Part shown: positions 32,459 through 42,300 of the stretch, piece after piece
Position numbering within the stretch: the stretch's first letter is position 1
Layout of the letters: each line of letters opens with the position of its first letter
Assembly: GCA_028692275.1 (NCBI GenBank)
Contig: JAQUXR010000011.1
Span: 1 to 64,000 of the forward strand
DNA: 64,000 nt
From: Frisingicoccus sp009929615
Lineage (GTDB): Bacteria > Bacillota > Clostridia > Lachnospirales > Lachnospiraceae
Direction: 5' to 3'
Program-made: the position numbers and the translations under genes
The notes under the pieces: model-generated
What the model saw: the letters and a program-made list of their open reading frames with translations, nothing else
Told to the model about the DNA's origin: nothing
Databases searched by the model: none

Positions 32459-33397
32459 ATGCCTATTAAAATACAAAATGATTTGCCAGCTAGAGAGATA
32501 TTAGAGAGAGAACACATCTTTGTTATGACAGAACGGCGAGCATTAACTCAGGATATTCGTCCTTTGCAGATACTTATTTTGAATCTGATGCCGACAAAGA
32601 TTGAAACAGAAACTCAGATTTTGAGGTCTCTTTCAAACACGCCGCTGCAGTTAGAAATCGAGTTATTACAGATGGAGAGCCATACGGCAAAGAATATATC
32701 CGAGGAGCACATGATTGCTTTTTACCAGACATTTTCCCAGGTTAAGAACAAATGGTATGATGGTATGATTATTACCGGAGCACCGGTGGAATTGATGGAA
32801 TTTGAGGATGTTGAATACTGGGATGAACTCTGTCAGGTCATGGAGTGGTCTAAGGCCCACGTACATTCAACCTTCCATATTTGCTGGGGTGCTCAGGCGG
32901 CGTTATATTATCATTATGGAATAAAGAAACATATTCTGGATAAGAAATTATCCGGTGTTTATAAACATTATTTGATTAATGAAAAGTCTCGTTTATTCAG
33001 AGGCTTTGATTCAGAGTTTTATGTGCCCCATTCCAGGCATACAACTGTCTACCGTGAAGACATTGAAAAGGTTCCGGAATTAAAAATCATGGCTGTTTCT
33101 GATGAGGCAGGGGTTTATATTGCGGGAAATGAAAGTGGCTCACAGTTTTTTGTTATGGGACACTCAGAATATGATATTGATACACTGGCGGGAGAATATT
33201 TTCGGGATGTGAATAAGGGAATGAATCCGGAAGTACCTGTGAACTATTTTGAAGACGATGATCCGGCGAAGAAACCTATGATGCGTTGGAGAGCCCATGG
33301 AGCATGGGTGTATTCCAACTGGTTGAACTATTTTGTATATCAGACGACACCATATACGTTGAATGAAGACATTACTACTTTTTCAGATGAGGATTAG
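32459..33397 (+). CDS. metA: Homoserine O-acyltransferase MetA, probably acetyl-CoA specific
   Basis: First committed step of methionine biosynthesis. The 312-aa product has the MetA core, LNLMPTKIETETQ, TGAPVE and the catalytic Cys142 in FHICWGAQAA. Residue 111 is Glu (APVELMEFEDVEYW); in MetA studied from Bacillus and E. coli, Glu at this place favours acetyl-CoA while Gly favours succinyl-CoA, so an acetyltransferase is predicted. ATG follows CAGGAGGCAGCTTC. The P-type ATPase gene begins 3 nt after its stop and probably shares its mRNA. Confidence 0.93.
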   Translation: MPIKIQNDLPAREILEREHIFVMTERRALTQDIRPLQILILNLMPTKIETETQILRSLSNTPLQLEIELLQMESHTAKNISEEHMIAFYQTFSQVKNKWYDGMIITGAPVELMEFEDVEYWDELCQVMEWSKAHVHSTFHICWGAQAALYYHYGIKKHILDKKLSGVYKHYLINEKSRLFRGFDSEFYVPHSRHTTVYREDIEKVPELKIMAVSDEAGVYIAGNESGSQFFVMGHSEYDIDTLAGEYFRDVNKGMNPEVPVNYFEDDDPAKKPMMRWRAHGAWVYSNWLNYFVYQTTPYTLNEDITTFSDED

Positions 33398-33400
33398 AAT

Positions 33401-35725
33401 ATGGAAGAAAAGGTCTATAATGGCCTGACCAATGCAGAAGTTGAAAAGCGTATAAAGGAAGGCCAGGTTAATATCTCGGACAATCACATATCGAAAACGA
33501 CAGCACAGATTGTCCGCTGTCATACTTTAACCTATTTCAACTTTTTAAACTTGTTTCTCGGAGTGCTTGTTATTATCTCCGGACAGTTTAAGAATCTGAC
33601 ATTTCTCGGTGTTATTCTGTGTAATTCAGTTATCGGAATTATTCAGGAAATAAAAGTTAAAAAGTTAATAGATAATCTGGCGGTGATTACGGCCAGTAAA
33701 GCACGGGCATGCCGTAGCGGTGTATTTAAAGATATCCCGATTGAAGAGCTGGTTCTGGATGATTTAATCGCAGTGGAGAATGGTAATCAGATTGGTGCAG
33801 ATTGTGAAGTCCTGGAGTCCGATGGTATTGAAGTCAACGAATCCATGATTACAGGTGAGTCTAAGTCTGTTCGAAAAAAAGTTGGAGATACACTGTGGTC
33901 CGGAAGCTTCATGGTTGCCGGCAGCGGTAAAGCAAAGGTTATTCATGTAGGTAAGGATAATTACGCGACTCAGCTTGCTGACCAGGCGAAGGATAAGAAA
34001 AGGGCATCTTCAGAGATGCAGGATTCTATTAAAAAGATTATTAAAATTACGGGTACTATTATTATCCCGGTAGGTATTCTTCTTTTTATATCCCAGCGTG
34101 GAGCTGAGGGAACAAGCTTTTCCAATGCACTTGTCAGTACCGTTGCAGGTGTTATTGGAATGATTCCGGAAGGACTGGTGCTTTTGACCAGTGTATCCTT
34201 TATCCTCGGTGTAGGACGTCTTGCTAAAAAGCAGGCCCTGGTGCAGGAGATGGAAGCTATTGAAGCTCTTGCCCGTGTGAATATGCTCTGTTTGGATAAG
34301 ACGGGAACCATTACAACAGGGGCCTTAGAGGTTGTTGAACTGGTGCCTTTTGAGGAAGATGTTCAGCGAATGACGGTGGTAATGAATGAAATTTCCTTTG
34401 CTTTTGATGATGTAAATGCAACACAGGATGCATTGATGTCCTACTTTAAGAAAGCCACCGATTGGAAGATTAAGGATAAAATTCCTTTTTCTTCAGAGCG
34501 TAAGTATCGTGCGATTTCTTTTGAGGGTGAAGGTGATTATGTTCTTGGTGCACCTGAATTTTTGGTAAAGGATAATGAGGCCTTAAGTGAGAAAGTTGAC
34601 GCCTATTCCAGAGACGGTATGCGTGTGTTGCTTCTTGGAAAATGCAGTGCCTTGAATATGGATGATATGTCTGTGGGCACAGTGACGCCTTCGGGATTGA
34701 TTGTTATTTCGGATTGTATTCGTCCGGAAGCCCATGATACTTTTGCTTATTTTGCGAGTCAGAATGTTAATATCAAAGTTATATCCGGAGATAATCCGGT
34801 AACGGTTTCAAATATTGCCGTGAAGGCAGGACTTGTTGGTGGAGAAAAATATATTGATGCCAATACACTGCCGGAGGATTTTGAGGAACTTCGGGAAGTT
34901 GTTCCGAATTATACGGTTTACGGACGTGTACGGCCGGAACAGAAACAGCGTCTTATTAAGGCCTATCAGGCGAATGGGAATGTTGTCGGTATGGTTGGTG
35001 ATGGTGTCAATGATGTACTGGCCTTAAAGGATGCCAACTGTGGTATTGCCATGGCAGCAGGAAGTGATGCGGCCAAACAGGTAGCTCATATTGTATTGAT
35101 GGATTCAAATTTTGCAAGTATGGTATCCATTGTGCGGGAAGGCCGGATGATTATTTCAAACATCGAACGTGTCAGTGCACTTTACTTGACCAAAACCATA
35201 TATTCGGTTTTACTTTGTGTGATTTTCATTATTTTGGGACGTTCTTATCCCTTTGTGCCGATTCATTTGAGTCTCATCAGTACGACGGCTATTGGTATCC
35301 CAAGCTTCATTTTAACTCTGGAGCAGACGGAAGCGGTAACCAGTAATGGCTTCCTTAGAAATGTTCTGAGGATATCTCTGCCGAGCGCTTTGACGATGGT
35401 TATTATGATGTTAATAAATCAGGTCGCAGCGGGATTCTTTGGATTTGATGCGGTGATGCTTTCTACTTATAATATGCTTGTGGCTGGCTTTATCAGCCAG
35501 ATGGTTGTACTGGAAGTATGTCGTCCGATGAATAAACGCCGACGTCTGTTATGTGCAGGGGTTGCTGCTATTTTTGTGGCAGGAATTTTCTTCTTCCCGG
35601 GATTTTTCAGTATTAGTAACATCCTTAACTGGCGATTGATTTTCATTTTACCATTGATGATATTAAGCAGATATTTGATGGGATGGCTGACGAAGTCGGT
35701 GAGGATTTTAACAAAACAAAATTAA
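33401..35725 (+). CDS. Cation-transporting P-type ATPase (CtpE-like)
   Basis: A 774-aa membrane pump with the actuator motif TGES (ITGESKSVRKK), the phosphorylation site Asp299 in LDKTGT, and the hinge motif MVGDGVNDVLALKDANCGIAMA. The fourth membrane helix carries PEGLVLLTSVSF near residue 256, the pattern seen in CtpE-like and calcium pumps; ion specificity cannot be fixed by eye. Ten or so hydrophobic helices are distributed as expected, with four in the C-terminal third. No heavy-metal CxxC domain is present. The ribosome binding site before ATG is weak, in keeping with coupling to metA 3 nt upstream. Confidence 0.88.
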   Translation: MEEKVYNGLTNAEVEKRIKEGQVNISDNHISKTTAQIVRCHTLTYFNFLNLFLGVLVIISGQFKNLTFLGVILCNSVIGIIQEIKVKKLIDNLAVITASKARACRSGVFKDIPIEELVLDDLIAVENGNQIGADCEVLESDGIEVNESMITGESKSVRKKVGDTLWSGSFMVAGSGKAKVIHVGKDNYATQLADQAKDKKRASSEMQDSIKKIIKITGTIIIPVGILLFISQRGAEGTSFSNALVSTVAGVIGMIPEGLVLLTSVSFILGVGRLAKKQALVQEMEAIEALARVNMLCLDKTGTITTGALEVVELVPFEEDVQRMTVVMNEISFAFDDVNATQDALMSYFKKATDWKIKDKIPFSSERKYRAISFEGEGDYVLGAPEFLVKDNEALSEKVDAYSRDGMRVLLLGKCSALNMDDMSVGTVTPSGLIVISDCIRPEAHDTFAYFASQNVNIKVISGDNPVTVSNIAVKAGLVGGEKYIDANTLPEDFEELREVVPNYTVYGRVRPEQKQRLIKAYQANGNVVGMVGDGVNDVLALKDANCGIAMAAGSDAAKQVAHIVLMDSNFASMVSIVREGRMIISNIERVSALYLTKTIYSVLLCVIFIILGRSYPFVPIHLSLISTTAIGIPSFILTLEQTEAVTSNGFLRNVLRISLPSALTMVIMMLINQVAAGFFGFDAVMLSTYNMLVAGFISQMVVLEVCRPMNKRRRLLCAGVAAIFVAGIFFFPGFFSISNILNWRLIFILPLMILSRYLMGWLTKSVRILTKQN

Positions 35726-35756
35726 ATAAGATTTGGTGCGAAAGGGGCCCGTTATT

Positions 35757-36629
35757 TTGAATAAGATTGGAAGAAATGATTTATGTTGGTGTGGCAGTGG
35801 AAAAAAATATAAGAAGTGCCACAGCGATTTTGACAGTAGGATAGAATTTTTTGAACATGAAGGAAAAACGGTCCCGACGAGAGAACTTATAAAAAATGAG
35901 GAACAGATTCAGGCCATCCGGGAGAGTGGCAAGATTAATATTGCTGTTCTGGATTATGTGGCTGAACATATTAAGGCAGGCGTTACTACGGAAGAGATTA
36001 ATCAGTGGGTGCATAATGAGACCATAAGCCGGGGAGCGATTCCGGCACCACTGGATTACGAAGGATTTCCAAAAAGCGTATGCACATCTGTGAATAATGA
36101 AGTTTGCCATGGTATTCCATCAGAAGAGGTTGTTCTCAAAGATGGTGATATTATTAATGTGGATGTATCAACGATTTATAAGGGCTATTTTTCCGATTCC
36201 TCCAGAATGTTCTGCATTGGAGATGTATCCGAAGAGAAAAAGCGTCTTGTAGAGGTTACAAAAAAGAGTCTTGAAATTGGATTGGAATATGTAAAGCCTT
36301 GGGGACTTTTAGGTGATATGGGACATGCCATTCATGAATTTGCTGTTCAGAACGGTTATACGGTTGTTCGGGAAATTGGCGGCCATGGCGTTGGTATAGA
36401 ATTTCATGAAGACCCATGGGTAAGTTATGTATCTGAACCGAATACCGGAATGCTCATGGTTCCGGGGATGATGTTTACTATTGAACCGATGATTAATATG
36501 GGAACCGATGAAATTTTTATAGATGAAGAAAATGGATGGACTGTTTATACGGCAGATGAAGAACCTTCTGCTCAGTGGGAGATTCAGGTTCTTGTCACCA
36601 ATGATGGTTATGAAATAATTGCATATTAA
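35757..36629 (+). CDS. map: Methionine aminopeptidase type I with N-terminal SEC-C zinc motif
   Basis: Removes initiator methionine. The 290-aa product has an N-terminal SEC-C motif (CWCGSGKKYKKCH) that probably binds zinc and ribosomes, then the peptidase with metal ligands in NVDVSTIYKGYFSDSSRMF, GHGVGIEFHE, FTIEPMI and QWEIQVLV. TTG 35757 is chosen because GAAAGGGG lies about 9 nt upstream and the protein then starts NKIGRNDLCWCGSG as in relatives; TTG 35733 would place the ribosome binding site inside the gene. It is 31 nt after the ATPase gene and ends at a terminator. Confidence 0.92.
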   Translation: MNKIGRNDLCWCGSGKKYKKCHSDFDSRIEFFEHEGKTVPTRELIKNEEQIQAIRESGKINIAVLDYVAEHIKAGVTTEEINQWVHNETISRGAIPAPLDYEGFPKSVCTSVNNEVCHGIPSEEVVLKDGDIINVDVSTIYKGYFSDSSRMFCIGDVSEEKKRLVEVTKKSLEIGLEYVKPWGLLGDMGHAIHEFAVQNGYTVVREIGGHGVGIEFHEDPWVSYVSEPNTGMLMVPGMMFTIEPMINMGTDEIFIDEENGWTVYTADEEPSAQWEIQVLVTNDGYEIIAY

Positions 36630-36639
36630 GTTATGATAA

Positions 36640-36672
36640 AGAAAGGTCTGGATTTTTTTTCCAGGCCTTTCT
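36640..36672. terminator. Bidirectional terminator
   Basis: AGAAAGGTCTGG and CCAGGCCTTTCT (36640-36651 and 36661-36672) form a 12-bp stem with one G-T pair around a T-rich loop, with flanking T-rich sequence. It separates map from the convergent SpoIID-like gene. Confidence 0.8.
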
Positions 36673-36678
36673 CATTTT

Positions 36679-37932
36679 TTACGGATTCAATTCGGCGATT
36701 CGTGTGACAGCAACATAGATTTCACTGATTTTATACCAAGTCGGATAATCGACAACACCTGTTACGGGAAGACCAAAAACCCGCTGGAAATCTTCAACAG
36801 CCTGGCGGGTGCCTTCGCCATAGATACCATCTGCGGTGACCGAAGGGAGAGCAGGATAGGTTCTGGAAATCCGGTTTAACTGCTCTTGCATCTGGCGAAC
36901 TTTGGCACCGGTGGAGCCAAGGGTTAAATCTGCACCGGGCCATGAAGCGGGAATACCGCTGATTTGCTCGGCGGAGTTGATATACATATCACTTCCGTAA
37001 TAATTGCGGATAATCTCAATAGGGGTATAGCCCTGGTCACCAAGATACTTCGAACCCCACTGGGACATCCAGTTTGGGCAGCTCACCCGGCGACCGTCAC
37101 AGTATTGGGTTAGAATAGGCTGACGGACATTAGGGCGGGACAGGTAGTTGGCAAAAATCGTATCCACGGTCCGGGATATATTATCGTAAATATTACGGCC
37201 ATAGACAAAGTAATGATCGTAGGCAGTAGAGGAAGTAATGGTAAAATCATAGCCCTGATTTCGGTACCATTCGGTATATACCCGGTTCAGGGTAAAAGAA
37301 ATGATGGCAAGAATGTTAGCAATAATCGTGGATTCAGGCCAGGTGGCATAGATTTCACTGGAAGCTACATTTTTAATATAATCCCGATAGGGTACATAAT
37401 AATTGGGAGCACTGTTATCTGTCGGCGGTCCGGCGTGGACAATGACTGTTTCCGGAACAACGACACGGCTTAGTACAATTTCACCGGTTTCCTGCACATC
37501 TTTGATTTCAGCTTCGGCAATTTTAGGAGGGTAGAGTTTCCATAGAGTATGAGCACCGATGACCAGTGGGTTGTAAGCAGGAGCCTGTTCAACAGTTGGA
37601 GTCATGCGGATATTGGAGAGGGCAACTTCGCCGGACAGAATCTGAACCCCTGAAATCAGAACCTCCTCAAAACCGGGAGCAGTGATTCGCAGATTATATT
37701 CCGAGTAGGGCTGGTTGTCTCCCGGCTCCAGGCTGTATTCTACAGGGGGAGCACCTAAATCAATGGTTTCGGTGTTGCCGCTGTTATCCGTTGTGATTTG
37801 TTCCAGAACCTGACTGGGTTCTCCGGTGGAAGAAATTTCAACGGTTGCATCTTCCACAGGGACATTGCCTTCAGCAGAGACAGCAGATACACGAAGCTGG
37901 CCATTGTCAATGAATGAATTTGTTTCTGGCAT
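36679..37932 (-). CDS. SpoIID-like protein with peptidoglycan-binding domain
   Basis: The 417-aa product has an N-terminal carboxypeptidase-regulatory-like beta domain (about 10-115). The middle region matches SpoIID/LytB (ESTIIANILAIISFTLNRVY ... NWMSQWGSKYLGDQGYTPIEIIRNYYG, the MSQWGA...G...EIL.HYY motif). A C-terminal PG_binding_1 domain follows (LGSTGAKVRQMQEQLNRIS ... GIYGEGTRQAVEDFQRVFGLP). No clear signal peptide is seen at the N-terminus. ATG 37932 is preferred over 37938 because AGGAA is 6 nt before it. SpoIID enzymes are lytic transglycosylases for denuded peptidoglycan during engulfment. The sporulation role here is inference; the catalytic glutamate was not located. Confidence 0.8.
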   Translation of the reverse strand: MPETNSFIDNGQLRVSAVSAEGNVPVEDATVEISSTGEPSQVLEQITTDNSGNTETIDLGAPPVEYSLEPGDNQPYSEYNLRITAPGFEEVLISGVQILSGEVALSNIRMTPTVEQAPAYNPLVIGAHTLWKLYPPKIAEAEIKDVQETGEIVLSRVVVPETVIVHAGPPTDNSAPNYYVPYRDYIKNVASSEIYATWPESTIIANILAIISFTLNRVYTEWYRNQGYDFTITSSTAYDHYFVYGRNIYDNISRTVDTIFANYLSRPNVRQPILTQYCDGRRVSCPNWMSQWGSKYLGDQGYTPIEIIRNYYGSDMYINSAEQISGIPASWPGADLTLGSTGAKVRQMQEQLNRISRTYPALPSVTADGIYGEGTRQAVEDFQRVFGLPVTGVVDYPTWYKISEIYVAVTRIAELNP

Positions 37933-38048
37933 AAGCATTTCCTGATTTTGTTTTGTATAATATATGCAAAAGAAGGAAAAATGATAAATGAAACTTCACA
38001 AATAATTACTAAAAATGAAATCTGAAATGAAAAATTTGTGAGAAAAGG

Positions 38049-38077
38049 TTGTTTTTATGAAAATCATGTGGTATAAT
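38049..38077 (+). promoter_or_regulatory. Sigma-A promoter of carAB
   Basis: TTGTTT (38049-38054), 17-bp spacer, TATAAT (38072-38077). The leader to carA is about 150 nt. Confidence 0.7.
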
Positions 38078-38118
38078 TTTGAAAGTTTAGATAGTAGGCG
38101 AATAGGAAGAAAAAGACG

Positions 38119-38153
38119 TTCGGAATAAAATTCACGAATCACTCTTTTTTTTT
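38119..38153 (+). terminator. Possible attenuator in the carA leader
   Basis: TTCGGAAT (38119-38126) pairs with ATTC-A-CGAA (38130-38138) with one bulged A; a run of nine T follows at 38145-38153 after a six-base gap. The stem is weak, and the gap before the T-run is unusual for an intrinsic terminator. A pyrimidine-controlled attenuator would be plausible for this operon, but no PyrR-binding loop was recognised. Confidence 0.3.
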
Positions 38154-38235
38154 GGAAAAAATGTATAAAAAGCTTATATTTATGCAAATAACGACGCAAA
38201 TGTGAATAATTATAAAGGAAGGTACAGGTGATATA

Positions 38236-39315
38236 ATGAAAGCATTCTTGATTCTAGCCGATGGAACAGTCTTCGAGGGCACAAGTATTGGCTCGCAAAA
38301 GGAGATAATTAGTGAAATCGTTTTTAACACGTCAATGACTGGATATTTAGAAATTCTTACAGATCCATCCTACGCCGGGGAAGCCGTTGTCATGACATAT
38401 CCAATAATTGGAAATTATGGAATATGTTTTGATGATATGGAAGATGACAAACCCTGGCCGGATGGATTTATTGTTAGAGAGCTTGCAACAGCTCCAAGTA
38501 ATTTCAGAAATCAGTGTGGTTTGGCTGAATATTTGAAAGAACATGATATTTCCGGAATTGAGGGTATTGACACACGAGCACTGACGAAGATTCTCAGAAC
38601 ACAGGGTACCATGAACGGAATGATTACTACGAATGAGAATTTTAAATTAGACGAGGTGCTTCCAAAGATTCAGGCTTTTAAAGCAGAAGATGTTGTTAAG
38701 AAAGTGACCTGTACCGAAAAAGAACATTTTTCTGATGGAAAGTACAAAGTTGCATTGATGGATTTTGGCGCAAAACGCAACATTGCCAGAGAACTGGCAA
38801 AGCGCGGCTGTGAAGTAACAATTTATCCAGCCTATACATCAGCAGAAGAAATTATGGAAGGCAATCCGGATGGTGTTATGTTATCAAACGGCCCCGGAGA
38901 TCCAAAAGACTGTATGCCAATTGTTGCTGAGATTAAAAAACTCTTTGATGCAGACATCCCTATGTTTGGTATTTGTCTGGGACATCAGCTGCTGGCTCTG
39001 GCTAATGGAGCGGATACCCGTAAGATGAAATGGGGACACAGAGGTGCAAATCATCCAGTAAAAGATTTAAACACAGGAAGAGTATATATTTCTACTCAGA
39101 ATCATGGATATGTTGTTTCTTCAAAATCCGTTCCGGAAAATGTTGCAGAAGTAAGTTTCCGAAATGCCAATGATACAACGATGGAAGGTCTTCACTATCT
39201 TGGAAGAAACGCATTTACTGTGCAGTTCCATCCGGAAGCATGTGGTGGACCACAGGATACAGGATTCCTCTTTGACAAGTTTATTAATATGATGGAGGTT
39301 GCAAAAGATGCCTAA
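38236..39315 (+). CDS. carA: Carbamoyl-phosphate synthase small subunit
   Basis: Glutamine amidohydrolase that feeds ammonia to CarB for pyrimidine and arginine synthesis. The 359-aa protein has the N-terminal domain (FNTSMTGYLEILTDPSYAG, GIEGIDTRALTK) and the class I amidotransferase domain with the catalytic Cys in FGICLGHQLLALA and the His/Glu of VQFHPEACGGP. ATG follows AAAGGAAGGTACAGG. Its last 8 nt overlap carB. Confidence 0.96.
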   Translation: MKAFLILADGTVFEGTSIGSQKEIISEIVFNTSMTGYLEILTDPSYAGEAVVMTYPIIGNYGICFDDMEDDKPWPDGFIVRELATAPSNFRNQCGLAEYLKEHDISGIEGIDTRALTKILRTQGTMNGMITTNENFKLDEVLPKIQAFKAEDVVKKVTCTEKEHFSDGKYKVALMDFGAKRNIARELAKRGCEVTIYPAYTSAEEIMEGNPDGVMLSNGPGDPKDCMPIVAEIKKLFDADIPMFGICLGHQLLALANGADTRKMKWGHRGANHPVKDLNTGRVYISTQNHGYVVSSKSVPENVAEVSFRNANDTTMEGLHYLGRNAFTVQFHPEACGGPQDTGFLFDKFINMMEVAKDA

Positions 39316-42300
39316 GAAAAATAACATTAAAAAAGTATTAGTTATTGGCTCCGGTCCAATTATTATCGGCCAGGCCGCAGAATTTGATTATGCAGGTACT
39401 CAGGCATGCCGTTCTTTGAAAGAAGAAGGAATTGAAGTTGTTCTTGTTAACTCCAATCCGGCAACCATCATGACAGATAAGAATATCGCAGATGAAGTTT
39501 ATATTGAGCCATTAAATATAGAAGTACTTAAAAAAATCATTGAAAAAGAAGAGCCAGACAGTATTCTTCCAACTTTAGGCGGACAGGCAGCATTGAATAT
39601 TGCCATGGAATTGGATGAATCCGGATTTTTAGCAGAAAAACAGGTACAGATGATTGGTACAACTTCTGCGACGATTCGTAAAGCAGAAGACCGTTTGGAA
39701 TTCAAAGAAACAATGGAAAAAATTAATGAACCTTGTGCAGCCAGTGAGGTTTGTACTACATTAAAGGGATGTATTGATTTTGCCGACAGTATCGGTTATC
39801 CGGTCGTTATTCGTCCGGCTTACACATTAGGTGGAAGCGGTGGTGGAATTGCCCATAACCTGGAAGAACTTAAGAAAATCGCCAGCAATGGTCTGCGTCT
39901 CAGCCGTGTTGGACAGGTTCTCGTTGAACGTTATATCGGTGGATGGAAAGAAATCGAATACGAAGTAATGCGAGACAGCTATGGCAACTGTATTACCGTA
40001 TGTAATATGGAAAATATTGACCCGGTTGGTGTTCATACCGGAGATAGTATCGTAGTTGCACCTTCCCAGACACTGGCAGATAAAGAGTATCAGATGCTGA
40101 GAACCTCTGCTCTTAAAATCATCACAGAGCTTGGGATTACCGGTGGATGTAACGTACAGTATGCTTTGAATCCAAACAGCTTTGAATACTGTGTTATCGA
40201 AGTAAATCCTCGAGTAAGCCGTTCATCTGCATTAGCTTCCAAGGCAACAGGTTATCCGATTGCTAAAGTTGCTGCAAAGATTGCGCTTGGCTATGCCCTG
40301 GATGAAATCAAAAATGCGATTACAGGAAAGACTTATGCAAGTTTTGAACCGGCTTTGGATTATGTTGTTGTTAAGATTCCGAAGTGGCCATTTGATAAAT
40401 TCGTCAGTGCAAAACGTACACTGACAACACAGATGAAAGCTACCGGAGAGGTTATGAGTATCTGTCAGAACTTTGAAGGCGCTTTGATGAAAGCACTTCG
40501 TTCTCTGGAACAGAATATTTACAGTCTGGACTATGGTAACTTTGGTGAACTCAGTGATATTGAACTGGAAGAAAGCCTTCACTTCATTGATGACCACCGT
40601 CTCTTCTATATTGCAGAAGCTTTTAGACGTGGTTACGATATTGAAAAAATTTACGCTATCAATAAAATTGATATGTGGTTCCTTGATAAAATCAAAGTTC
40701 TTGTTGACATGGAAACACGTCTTAAAAAAGAAGAACTGACTCCGGAACTTCTTAAAGAAGCAAAACGCTTAGAATTCCCGGATAAAGCGATTGCACTTTT
40801 TGTTGGAAAGAGTGAAGCAGAGATTAAAGCAATGCGTATTAAGAACAATATCATTGCCGCATTTAAGATGGTAGATACCTGTGCAGCCGAGTTTGAATCT
40901 GAAACACCTTATTACTATTCCTGCTTTGGCAGCCAGAATGAGGTAGACCCGGGCGACAATATGCGTAAAAAAGTCATCGTACTTGGCTCAGGTCCAATCC
41001 GTATCGGACAGGGTATTGAATTTGACTATTGTTCCGTACACAGCGTATGGGCATTGGCAGAATCCGGATATGAAACGATTATTATTAACAACAATCCAGA
41101 GACTGTAAGTACTGACTTTGATATTGCGGATAAACTTTACTTTGAACCATTGACCCCTGAAGATGTTGAGAATATTGTTCGTTTGGAAAAACCAGATGGT
41201 GCAGTGGTACAGTTCGGCGGACAGACAGCCATTAAACTGACAGAAGCGATTATGCAGATGGGTGTACCGATTCTTGGAACAAGCTCCGATGATGTTGATG
41301 CAGCAGAGGATAGAGAGAGATTTGATGAGATTCTGGAACAGTGTCAGATTCCACGTCCTGCAGGAACAACCGTATTCACTACAGAAGAAGCCCTTACAGC
41401 AGCGAATGAATTGGGATATCCAGTACTTGTCAGACCATCCTATGTGCTTGGTGGACAGGGTATGCAGATTGCTGTGAACGATGGCGATATCGTAGAATTT
41501 ATGGAAATCATCAACCGTGATGTTCAGGAACATCCGATTCTTGTAGATAAATATCTGGTTGGTAAAGAAGTAGAAGTTGATGGTGTCTGCGATGGACAGG
41601 ATATTCTGATTCCCGGTATCATGGAACATATTGAACGTGCAGGCGTTCATTCCGGCGACAGTATTTCCGTTTATCCGGCACAGAGCCTGAGCGATGAAAT
41701 TATTGAAAAACTTGAAGATTACACAGGACGTCTGGCAAGAGCCCTTCATGTTCTTGGACTTTTGAACATTCAGTTTATTGTTCATGACAACGAAGTTTAT
41801 GTTATTGAGGTAAATCCTCGTTCCAGCCGTACAGTTCCTTATATCAGTAAGGTAACAGGTATTCCGATTGTCGATATTGCTTCCAAGGTTATTGTAGGAA
41901 AGACAATCAAAGAGTTAGGATATGAACCGGGACTCCAGAAGAAATCCGAGTATATTGCAATTAAGCAGCCGGTATTCTCCTTTGAAAAACTCCGTGGAGC
42001 AGAAATCAGCCTTGGACCTGAGATGAAATCCACAGGTGAAGTTCTTGGTATTGCTAAGGATTTCCATGAAGCTTTATACAAATCCTTCCTTGGTGCAGGC
42101 ATCAACCTGCCACGGACAAAGAAGATGATTTGTACTGTAAAGGATGCGGATAAACAGGAACTTATTCCAATTGCAAAGAGATTCTATGACTTGGGATATG
42201 AAATTTTTGCAACCCGCAGTACAGCTGCTGTGCTGAATGAAAACGGCATGAAAGCAACAAGAATTAATAAAATAAATGATGGTTCTCCGAATGTGCTTGA

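Larger units (their letters stand above)
37933..38235. other. Divergent region between the SpoIID-like gene and carA
   Basis: Apart from the carA promoter and its leader hairpin, described separately, no gene is seen. On the minus strand CATATATTA (rc of 37961-37969 or nearby) loosely resembles a sporulation-sigma -10 box for the SpoIID-like gene, but no convincing -35 box was found. Confidence 0.35.

Noticed and set aside
40988..41785. A 265-codon open frame on the minus strand across carB
   Set aside because: It is entirely antisense to conserved carB codons, its Cys/Phe/Asn-rich translation resembles no protein, and no ribosome binding site is near its start.
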